A stretch of 12,990 nt of DNA from Armatimonadota bacterium (GTDB lineage: Bacteria > Armatimonadota > DTGP01 > JAHWJO01). Under the pieces are notes generated by a model that saw only the letters and a program-made list of their open reading frames with translations, was not told where the DNA came from and ran no database searches. The stretch is from assembly GCA_019348365.1 (NCBI GenBank), contig JAHWJO010000068.1, positions 1-12,990 of the forward strand, in the 5' to 3' direction. The translations under genes and the position numbers were made by a program. This document shows, in pieces, positions 1-6,290 of the stretch (within the stretch, counting starts at the first letter, position 1; each line of letters opens with the position of its first letter).

Positions 1-112
1 TCGCACAAAGCTGAAGCGCCTCTACCCTTCACATTCTTAGTGGTCATGTACTAGTCCAGAGGGATCAATTTTATTGGATCATGCCTTTTGAGCAACGAAG
101 GAGATACATGTT

Positions 113-1411
113 ATGCGCCTGACACCGTTGGGCAAACTGGTGCTGTTCATTCTCATCGTCGGCGTCGCCGTCGGAGGGTGGCGGTGGTGGCAGAACCAAT
201 CCGCCGGGGGAACGGATGGCGGAACCGTCGCGGCGCGGAACGAGACCCGCGACGCTCCGGGCGATAACAAGGGCCTCTGGGATCGCATCAGAGAGATGAT
301 CCCTGCCACCGGCAACAAGGGAGGCGGCAGCAGCCCTTCCGGGACCGGTGGGGGATCGGGAAATCCGGGAGACATCCTCCTCGTCACGACCCCGGCGAAG
401 GCGGGCTGGCTGAACGACATGGTCGAGCAATTCAACGCCAAACACCAGGGGAAGTACCGCGTGGTCCTCTATAAAAGCGAGGATGGGAAGACCGGGATGG
501 CCTCCCGCAATGCGATGAAGGCGATCCTCGCGGGGAATCTTAAGCCGGTACTCTGGAGCCCCGGCAACCCGATGATCACGGCGCGGCTGGGCGAGGTGTG
601 GGCGCAGCAGCGCGGCGGCGAGCCCGTCATCGACATGGCCGACCCGAACGGCTATCGCGTCTTCCTCCGGTCGCCTATGGTCTTCCTCACGACGAAGGAG
701 AAAGCGAAGTTCCTGCGTCCGATCCTGAGCGGACCGAATCCCTGGTCGGCGCTCCGGGAGGTCAGCATGGGCCGGAAGCCCCCGCCCTGGGGACGGCTGA
801 AATTCTCCCACGCCGATCCACAGACCTCCAGCAGCGGCATCGCCACGCTGGGCCTCATCCTCAACGAGTATGCCCAGAAGACGGGGCAGACCGGAGACAT
901 GCACAAGCTTGCCATCAGCGCCGGATTCCAGCAGTTCCTCAGCCAAGTGGAGCAGGGCCTCGTCTACGATCAACCCGCGATCAACGGGACGACGGCCCTC
1001 ACCCGCGCCTTTCTCGCCGACCCGACCCGCTACGACCTGATCACCGCTTACGAGGGGACCGCGCTCAAGTCGGCGGAGCAGAACCCGAATATCTACGTTA
1101 TGTACCCAAATCCCACCTCGGTTTCAGAGCATGCGGTGAGCCTCCTCAACGCCCCCTGGATCTCCGACCGGCAGCGCGAGGGCGCGCTGGAATTCATCAA
1201 GTTCCTCGGCAGCAGAGACGCGATCCAGGCCGGATTGAAGGACATGTTCCGCCCCGTGGCCGAGACGGGCGACCTCACGCTCCGTCCCGCCCTCGCCCGG
1301 TACAGCGACAACGGTTTCCAGGCCACCTTCACGACCACCGAATTGCCCCCCTACGAAGCCATCAACGATGCCAGCTATCTCTGGGCCAAGCGGATCGCGC
1401 CGCACCATTAG
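113..1411 (+). CDS. Membrane-anchored extracellular solute-binding-like protein
   Basis: The 432-residue product begins with a short basic N-terminus and one hydrophobic segment (about residues 8-22), read as an uncleaved signal anchor. A Gly/Ser-rich linker follows to about residue 86. The remainder resembles the periplasmic binding protein type II fold of the SBP_bac_11/ModA-like group: a first strand and helix with LLVTTP (89-94), a LWSPGN segment near 148, and FSHADPQTSSSG (231-242), which resembles the phosphate- or oxyanion-binding-type hinge loop. The start is ATG at 113, because GAAGGAG (97-103) lies 9 nt upstream; the ATG at 108 is out of frame. No ABC permease or ATPase lies beside it, so a sensory or scaffold role is as likely as transport. 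Similar domains occur fused to VWA domains in other bacteria, but no VWA domain is present here. The ligand is unknown. The fold assignment is fairly sure; the function is not. Confidence 0.75.
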   Translation: MRLTPLGKLVLFILIVGVAVGGWRWWQNQSAGGTDGGTVAARNETRDAPGDNKGLWDRIREMIPATGNKGGGSSPSGTGGGSGNPGDILLVTTPAKAGWLNDMVEQFNAKHQGKYRVVLYKSEDGKTGMASRNAMKAILAGNLKPVLWSPGNPMITARLGEVWAQQRGGEPVIDMADPNGYRVFLRSPMVFLTTKEKAKFLRPILSGPNPWSALREVSMGRKPPPWGRLKFSHADPQTSSSGIATLGLILNEYAQKTGQTGDMHKLAISAGFQQFLSQVEQGLVYDQPAINGTTALTRAFLADPTRYDLITAYEGTALKSAEQNPNIYVMYPNPTSVSEHAVSLLNAPWISDRQREGALEFIKFLGSRDAIQAGLKDMFRPVAETGDLTLRPALARYSDNGFQATFTTTELPPYEAINDASYLWAKRIAPHH

Positions 1412-1420
1412 GCTCTGCGT

Positions 1421-1578
1421 GGGTGTGTGGATGTGTGGATGTATGGGTGACAGGCATGAGATCGGCTATATTTGTTCCGGCGTGACTCTAATTTCACAAT
1501 AGAAGAGGGAGACCCATATCGTCATTGGCTTTCCACCCACACATCCACACACCCACACATCCATACATCCACACACCC
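1421..1578. repeat. Inverted pair of 8-bp tandem arrays (GTGTGGAT type)
   Basis: The left arm at 1421-1449 is built from variants of GTGTGGAT. The right arm at 1534-1578 is a longer array of the complementary unit CATCCACA. The left arm matches the reverse complement of 1550-1578 at 27 of 29 positions, and also fits 1534-1562 in a second register. The arms enclose about 85-100 bases without a gene. The right arm ends directly against the GGAGG Shine-Dalgarno site of the phosphatase gene (1579-1583), so a transcript crossing both arms could fold into a long hairpin touching that site. It could be a dispersed repeat, a slippage-prone microsatellite, or a transcript-stabilising structure between the two genes. 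Confidence 0.75.
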
Positions 1579-1589
1579 GGAGGACCGCA

Positions 1590-3296
1590 TTGAAGCTCAG
1601 GCCGCGTCGACTCTCGTCTCTCCTTGCCCTCCTCGCTCTCCCCGCCGCGTTCTTCTGCGCCGCGTCCGTCTCCTCCGCACAGGGGCGCCGGGGGAGCGAA
1701 ACGCCGAAACCCAAACTCGTGGTCCTATTAGTTCTCGACCAATTCCGGGCGGACTCCCTCTCCCGCTTCGAGCCGTTCTTCGTCGAGGGCGGGTTCAAGT
1801 GGCTCATGCGGAACGGCGCGCACCTGAAGAACGCCCACTACACCCATGCCACCACCTACACGGGGCCGGGCCACGCCACCCTCAGCTCGGGGACCTACGG
1901 GCATACGAGCGGGATCATCGGCAACCGCTGGTACAACCGCGCAGCCAACCGCACCGAGTCGATGTTCTTCGACCCGGCGGCGAGCCTCCTCGGCGGGGTC
2001 ACCACCGCCCCGAAGGACGACGACACCTCCCCCCGCAACTTTATCGGGAATAACATCAGCGACCAGCTCCTCCTCTCCAACAGCAAGCTCTCGAAAGCCA
2101 TCGGCATCTCCCTCAAGGATCGTGCGGCGATCATGCTTGCGGGGAAGCTGGGCCGTGCGTACTGGTTCCACGAGGCGGCGGGCGGGTTCATCAGCAGCAC
2201 CTACTACATGAAGGAGCTTCCCGAGTGGGTGCGGGCCTTCAACGCCCGCAAGATCCCCGACAGCTACTACGGCAGGAAATGGGAAAAGCTCCTGCCCGAG
2301 ACCGCCTACCGGATCTCCCGCGCGGACGATTTCCCGTACGAGACGGATTACAAGGGGCTGGGCCGCACCTTCCCCCACACGCTGGCGGACAAGACGGGCA
2401 AGCCCACCACCGAGTATTACGAAGCGTTCACCGCCACCCCCTTCGCCAACGATTACGAGCTGGAGTTCGCGCGCCTCGCCATCGAGCGGGAGGGGCTGGG
2501 GACCGACGAGCACCCCGATCTCCTCGGCATCAGCATCACCGCGACGGACATCGCTGGGCACGCCTACGGCCCTTACTCCCAGGAAACGCAGGACCTCGTC
2601 GTGCGGACGGACCGGCAGCTCGCGGACTTCTTCGCCTACCTCAACAAGCGGTTCCGGAAGGGGGAATGGCTGACCGTCTTCACCGCCGACCACGGCGGCA
2701 CCCCCATGCCGGAGTACATGCAGTCCCTGGGCTTTGATGCGGGCAGAATCAAGAAACAGCAGATCCGGGAAGCCATCGACGCGGCCCTGAACGCGCGGTT
2801 CGGGCCGGGGCAGTGGATCATGGAGCTGGAGGACCCCGGCGTCTTCCTCAACCACGACCTGATCCGCGAGAAGAAGCTGGACCCGGCGGAGGTCCAGAAC
2901 GAAGTCGGGAAGGCGGTATTGAGTGTGCCGGGGATGGCCCGTTATTTCACCCACTCCCAGATGCGGCTGGGCAACCTCCCCCCGAACCCCTGGGCGCAGA
3001 TGTTCGAGAAGACGTTCTTCCCGCAGCGGAGCGGGGACGTGCTGCTGATGACCAAGCCGTTCTACTTCTGGGGCTCCTACGGCGAGCGGGAGGCGGGCAG
3101 CACCCACGGCTCCCCTTACGCGTACGACACGCACGTCCCGCTGATCTTCGCGGGTCCGGGCGTGCGGGCCGGGAAGTACGAGTTCTTCGCGGACATCGCC
3201 GACCTCGCGCCTACCCTCGCCGCCCTGCTCGACATCAATCCTCCGGCGGGGAACGAGGGGCGGCGACTCAACGAAATCCTCGCCGAGCGGCGTTAA
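1590..3296 (+). CDS. Secreted PafA-like alkaline phosphatase
   Basis: The 568-residue product has a Sec signal peptide (RPRR, a hydrophobic core at about 9-25, predicted cleavage SSA-QG after residue 30), so it acts outside the cytoplasm. It is an alkaline phosphatase superfamily metalloenzyme. Visible active-site residues are D50 (LVLDQFR), the predicted nucleophile T91 (YTGPGH), N112, K176 and R178 (SLKDRAA), D320 and H324 (TDIAGH), D367 and H368 (ADHGG) and H506. Their spacing closely matches Elizabethkingia PafA (T79, N100, K162, R164, D305, H309, D352, H353, H486). The retained Lys/Arg pair points to phosphate monoester hydrolysis rather than diester cleavage. The start is TTG at 1590, supported by GGAGG at 1579-1583 with a 6-nt gap. 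The stop lies 12 nt before the next gene. Phosphate scavenging is the likely role; no Pho box was recognised. Confidence 0.9.
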   Translation: MKLRPRRLSSLLALLALPAAFFCAASVSSAQGRRGSETPKPKLVVLLVLDQFRADSLSRFEPFFVEGGFKWLMRNGAHLKNAHYTHATTYTGPGHATLSSGTYGHTSGIIGNRWYNRAANRTESMFFDPAASLLGGVTTAPKDDDTSPRNFIGNNISDQLLLSNSKLSKAIGISLKDRAAIMLAGKLGRAYWFHEAAGGFISSTYYMKELPEWVRAFNARKIPDSYYGRKWEKLLPETAYRISRADDFPYETDYKGLGRTFPHTLADKTGKPTTEYYEAFTATPFANDYELEFARLAIEREGLGTDEHPDLLGISITATDIAGHAYGPYSQETQDLVVRTDRQLADFFAYLNKRFRKGEWLTVFTADHGGTPMPEYMQSLGFDAGRIKKQQIREAIDAALNARFGPGQWIMELEDPGVFLNHDLIREKKLDPAEVQNEVGKAVLSVPGMARYFTHSQMRLGNLPPNPWAQMFEKTFFPQRSGDVLLMTKPFYFWGSYGEREAGSTHGSPYAYDTHVPLIFAGPGVRAGKYEFFADIADLAPTLAALLDINPPAGNEGRRLNEILAERR

Positions 3297-3308
3297 GCGA
3301 CGGACCCG

Positions 3309-4331
3309 ATGCCCATTCCTGAACGATATCGGGAAGCTTTCAAGGAAAACTTCAACGTGCTGGGCCTGGCCTCCCTCGCGGCGGCCTCCGCCGCGATGCT
3401 GAACCCGCTTCCCCTGCTGGCGGGCCTCGTGGCGGAAGCCGCCTACCTGCTCTTCGTGCCGGATTCCAAATGGTACGAGGCGCGCCTCGCCCGTCGCCAC
3501 GATGCAGAGGTCATCCGCCGCCAGCAGGATCTCATGAACAAGCTCTTCCCCCTGCTCCGCCCCGAAACGCAGCAGCGGTTTCAGCGGCTCGTACAACTGC
3601 GGCGGGACATCGAGAAGCAGCCGATGGCCGAAGAGAAATGGTTCCGGGATGTGCTGCGGAAGCTCGATTACCTGCTGGAGAAGTTCCTCATGTTCGCCGC
3701 CCGCGAGGTCCAGTTCCGGAGCTACCTCCAGTCGATCCTGGAGGAAGTGCGCGGGGAGAAGGAGAAGCCCCGCCCGGTGGAGCCGGCCCGGCGGAGATCC
3801 TCCCGCGCGGAACGGATTCCCAGCATGGAGGAGCAGATCCTGGGCCTCTTCTTTCCCGGCATCCTCAACGTCGAGATCGAGGAGGACGACGAGGATCACC
3901 GCCGACGGCGGGTCCAACGGCAGCGCGAAAAGGAATGGCCCCCTCCCGCGCAGGAGCACCACCTTCCCCGCCACCTCGTAGATCCATGGATAAAAGACAC
4001 TGTCGCGGAGATCCAGGCTCGCTACGATCAGGACCGGAAGAATCTGGATTCGCTTTTGGAGCAGGAGCAGGACTTCCACACGAAAGCGGTGCTCGAAAAG
4101 CGGAAAGAGGTCCTCCGGCGGAGACACGAGTTCGTGGAGAAGATGGGCAAGATTCTGATCAACCTGAATCATCAACTGGAGCTGTTGGAAGACACCTTCG
4201 GCCTCATCAGCGACGAGATCCGGGCGCACCCGCCGGAGCAGGTCCTGGCCGACATCGACGAGGTGGTGTGGCAGACCAACGCGATGACGCAGGTGCTGGA
4301 GCAGATCGCCCCGTATGAATCGGGGAGTTAG
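3309..4331 (+). CDS. Unknown membrane-associated coiled-coil protein
   Basis: I do not recognise this 340-residue protein. A hydrophobic stretch at about residues 16-50 (Ala/Leu-rich, broken by NPLP) could be one long membrane segment or a short re-entrant hairpin. The rest is highly charged and mostly helical. Coiled-coil-like regions lie at about 58-140 and 232-335, separated by a basic and acidic low-complexity section at about 150-225 containing EEDDEDHRRRR. No catalytic motif is visible. It starts 12 nt after the phosphatase stop, so co-transcription is likely, although its Shine-Dalgarno site is weak, which suggests translational coupling. The TAG stop lies inside the first unit of a GGGAGTTA array. 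The following gene is also coiled-coil, so the two products may form a complex; this is inference from position and shape only. Confidence 0.7.
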   Translation: MPIPERYREAFKENFNVLGLASLAAASAAMLNPLPLLAGLVAEAAYLLFVPDSKWYEARLARRHDAEVIRRQQDLMNKLFPLLRPETQQRFQRLVQLRRDIEKQPMAEEKWFRDVLRKLDYLLEKFLMFAAREVQFRSYLQSILEEVRGEKEKPRPVEPARRRSSRAERIPSMEEQILGLFFPGILNVEIEEDDEDHRRRRVQRQREKEWPPPAQEHHLPRHLVDPWIKDTVAEIQARYDQDRKNLDSLLEQEQDFHTKAVLEKRKEVLRRRHEFVEKMGKILINLNHQLELLEDTFGLISDEIRAHPPEQVLADIDEVVWQTNAMTQVLEQIAPYESGS

Positions 4332-4367
4332 GGAGTTAGGGAGTTAGGGGGTGAGGGCGACTCCCCC
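4322..4367 (+). repeat. GGGAGTTA octamer array with G-quadruplex motif
   Basis: Three GGGAGTTA units and a variant fourth give G-runs at 4322-4325, 4331-4333, 4339-4341 and 4347-4351, separated by identical 5-nt AGTTA loops. This fits the canonical G3+N1-7 quadruplex pattern on the coding strand. GGGGG at 4347-4351 can instead pair with CCCCC at 4363-4367, so quadruplex and hairpin are alternatives. The array contains the stop codon of the upstream gene and lies about 25 nt before the next gene's Shine-Dalgarno site. Confidence 0.8.
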
Positions 4368-4388
4368 ACGGCTCCTGAGGAGGATAAT

Positions 4389-5114
4389 GTGGGATTGAAA
4401 GACGCGTTGCGAAAAGCGGCGGGCCTGCTGGTCGAGCTGCCGCCGGAGACGGAGGGGCAACCCCCGGCCGGTCGAGATCCAAATGCCGATCTCGATCGGA
4501 TCTTTAAGCAATTCTCTCCGGCCGGCGAAGGGGATGCGCCCGCCCGAACCGTCGAGCAGATCGTGAAGGAGACCGACGGCCCGAACCTCGATGAGATCAC
4601 CGTCCCGCCCTCGGAGCTGTCCGCCGCGTTGAATGAGCAGGGCGAGGTCGATTTCCAGGTGATCTACACACAGGCGGGGCTGCCGCCCGTCCCCTTCACC
4701 GCCGAGCAGATGCGGGACATGCTCGCGTCCCTCCCCACGGAGCTGCCCCTGGAAACGAAGCGGCAGACCGTCAACGTCACCCTCGGCACGATGGGCCGGA
4801 CGATGGGCCTCACCCCGGAGACCGTCGTGGCGGACGCCTCCCGCAAGCTCGCCGCCCTGGGCGCGTTCGTGGACAACCTCTCGAAACAGACGACGGAGTT
4901 CGTCACCGCATCCGAGGAGGAGATCTCGGCGCTCCAGGCACGGATCGAGGAGATCAAGGGCGCGATTCAATCGACGAAGCTGAAGCAGGCCCGCGCGTCC
5001 CAAGCCTGTGAAGCCGAGTCGGAGCGGCTGGACGAGGTGCTGGAGTTCTTCAGCCTGGACCTCCCGCCGTCCCGGTACGCCGCAGAGGGTCCACCGGAGC
5101 CGGAGCGAAAGTAG
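4389..5114 (+). CDS. Unknown protein with C-terminal coiled coil
   Basis: This 241-residue protein is unrecognised. It has no signal peptide or membrane segment. The first 60 residues are Pro- and acid-rich, a mixed middle region includes PFTAEQMRDML (102-112), and residues 150-222 form a strongly predicted amphipathic helix or coiled coil. A Pro-rich tail ends in PPEPERK. The start is GTG at 4389, 5 nt after GAGGAGG (4377-4383); the ATG at 4387 is out of frame and stops after three codons, and TTG at 4395 is a weaker alternative. The Shine-Dalgarno site sits in a small CTCC-TGA-GGAG hairpin, and a quadruplex-prone array precedes it. It lies 57 nt after the other coiled-coil gene and is likely in the same operon. 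The next gene converges on it, leaving 21 nt between the stop codons and no recognisable terminator. Confidence 0.7.
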   Translation: MGLKDALRKAAGLLVELPPETEGQPPAGRDPNADLDRIFKQFSPAGEGDAPARTVEQIVKETDGPNLDEITVPPSELSAALNEQGEVDFQVIYTQAGLPPVPFTAEQMRDMLASLPTELPLETKRQTVNVTLGTMGRTMGLTPETVVADASRKLAALGAFVDNLSKQTTEFVTASEEEISALQARIEEIKGAIQSTKLKQARASQACEAESERLDEVLEFFSLDLPPSRYAAEGPPEPERK

Positions 5115-5135
5115 CACCCCGAAACAAGACCGACG

Positions 5136-6104
5136 TCATCGGCCTGGAGGTTGGAGAGTCCCTTTTAAGGCGGCCTCCCGGACCCACATCTCTTCCTGAT
5201 GGATCACTTCCATCGTCTTCTTGAGCCATCTCCCGTGGGGATTGTCGATGTACCCCCGCGCCACTAAAGGCCGGACTTTCATGTACTCCAGCCACGCGCG
5301 ATCCAGGTCGCGGCTGACTTCCTCCGGCTTCGCATCGTGGAGGGAGAGTGAAGCCAGCACCTTGGCTTCCGGCTGCAACTGCCGTACGGACAGGCGGGCG
5401 GGGCCGTTCGTCCCCTCATGGGTCCAGATGAACTGGCGCAGATGCTTCTTCAGGTAAGCGGGGGTTTTCATCCAGGCGGGAACGGGTCCGGAGAGCGTCA
5501 GTAGGGGCTTGCGGTCCAGTTTGCAGACCGCCTCCGCCCCAAAATTGCCGGGGTAGCCATGCCGTTTCGGGTCCCAGAGGAACCATGACAGGTTCAGTTC
5601 GCTCCGCCCCGGTTTCGGCGGGTGGAGCTTCAGCGCGCGGTCGAGGTGGCGGACCAGTTCCGGGATCGGGTAGCGCTCCCCGCCGGGCTTCGTGCCGGGG
5701 AGGTAATTACCTTTCGGATCGAGGAGCACCTGATTGCCCTGGGTCGGGGGCTTCCAACGCTCCTTGTGCTTCTGCATCTGGTCCCAGTCCATGCGGACGC
5801 AGACGAACTGCCGGAGGAGGCGATTGACTTCGGGGTGGGAGACCGCACGGGCCTCCTCATGCGCGAAACCCGGTCAGAAGAAGGCGCTTTTTTTCCCGCC
5901 GTTGTAAGTCTCGCTCTCTCCACTGACGCAGGTGTAGGCGACCATGAAGATGGGACGGCCCGTCGCGCTCGCCATCTCCAGCGCCTGCTCGATGGTGGGC
6001 ACCCAGAACAGCTCGTCCGAGGCCCGTGTGCCCGCCGCCGCCGGTCGCAACGCCGACATTCCGGCCAGCAGAACAGATAGAAGAATCAAACGGTTGAGGA
6101 TCAT
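5136..6104 (-). CDS. Exported thioredoxin-fold-like protein, interrupted by an in-frame TGA
   Basis: Read from ATG at 6104 the frame gives 76 residues, a TGA at 5876-5874, and then 245 more residues in the same frame to the TGA at 5138-5136. The N-terminus (residues 1-24, ending PAAAG) is a signal peptide. A thioredoxin-like pattern follows: W34, a helix EQALEMASATG, the strand PIFMVAYTC (51-59), then beyond the TGA HEEARAVSHPEV and the strand FVCVRMD, and later VLLDPKGNYLPG. The fold core therefore spans the TGA. The start at 6104 has an AAGGA site; an extension to 6233 would translate only repeat DNA. The C-terminal 150 residues are unrecognised. The gene lies 186 nt downstream of the VIT-VWA gene on the same strand. 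It may be a recent pseudogene, a sequencing error, a readthrough product or a selenoprotein. If the TGA is a true stop, 5874-6104 and 5136-5792 are fragments. Confidence 0.65.
5841..5876 (-). other. TGA codon with a 3'-adjacent hairpin (possible recoding site)
   Basis: On the minus-strand RNA the hairpin begins at the UGA itself. GAC (5875-5873) pairs with GUC (5843-5841) and CGGG (5872-5869) pairs with CCCG (5851-5848), with UGCG bulged on the 3' side and a 17-nt loop. An alternative is GACCG with CGGUC (5875-5871 with 5845-5841). Bacterial SECIS elements are hairpins placed just after the Sec UGA, but the stem here is short and I cannot match the conserved apical-loop features with confidence. 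A run of seven A residues lies shortly upstream (5892-5886). Confidence 0.25.
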
Positions 6105-6152
6105 ACTTCCTTCTTCGGCACGATGGGGCGGCATCCTCCTGCCGGATGCAAC

Positions 6153-6182
6153 GAACCGCGGAGACGCAGAGGCGCAGAGAAC
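6153..6182. repeat. Dispersed repeat of the CGCAGAGACGCAGAG family
   Basis: The segment contains GGAGACGCAGAGGCGCAGAG, a purine-rich sequence with a short GACGCAGAG/GCGCAGAG internal repeat. Very similar strings recur in intergenic DNA of many unrelated environmental bacteria. It lies just upstream of the thioredoxin-like gene's start and beside the next repeat. A genome-wide copy count would confirm it. Confidence 0.55.
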
Positions 6183-6194
6183 TTCATGAGAATG

Positions 6195-6274
6195 GAACCA
6201 CGGATGAACACAGATAAACACGGATGGGTTCATACGTAACCCTCATCTGTGTTCATCCGTGTTCATCTGTGGTT
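6195..6274. repeat. Long imperfect inverted repeat of 11-bp units (ACACGGATGA type)
   Basis: The left arm (6195-6226) holds three 11-bp units of the ACCACGGATGA type, and the right arm (6243-6274) is their inverted counterpart, agreeing at about 27 of 31 positions. The tip can continue as GGGTT/AACCC around CATACGT (6226-6242). This is a dispersed repeat sequence seen in many bacterial genomes. It lies between two genes transcribed on the minus strand and would form a long hairpin in a joint transcript. No T-tract follows on the minus strand, so it is not a classical terminator; it might protect the upstream message or block readthrough partially. Confidence 0.75.
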
Positions 6275-6290
6275 GCTTATTGCAGTGGCG

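Noticed and set aside
2..40. Tail of an upstream coding region ending TAG at 38-40.
   Set aside because: Only 12 codons are visible, with no way to tell it from chance.
1447..1472. Promoter GTGACA / TATATT before the phosphatase.
   Set aside because: The spacer is 14 nt, too short for sigma70, and the -35 overlaps the repeat arm.
1728..4229. An 833-codon open frame on the minus strand opposite the phosphatase and the first coiled-coil gene.
   Set aside because: It spans two well-supported plus-strand genes and a gene boundary, is rich in Arg/Val/Glu/Leu as expected for antisense of GC-rich codons, and shows no domain.
5630..5923. Frameshift at the A7 run joining the two halves of the thioredoxin-like gene.
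   Set aside because: Both halves are already in the same frame, and the shifted frames give either an early stop or a Ser/Arg-rich shadow.
6105..6233. An N-terminal extension of the thioredoxin-like protein starting at 6233.
   Set aside because: The extra 43 residues translate repeat DNA; the ATG at 6104 gives a good signal peptide and has a ribosome site.
6195..6274. Rho-independent terminator between the VIT-VWA and thioredoxin-like genes.
   Set aside because: The stem is long and imperfect and no T-tract follows on the minus strand.
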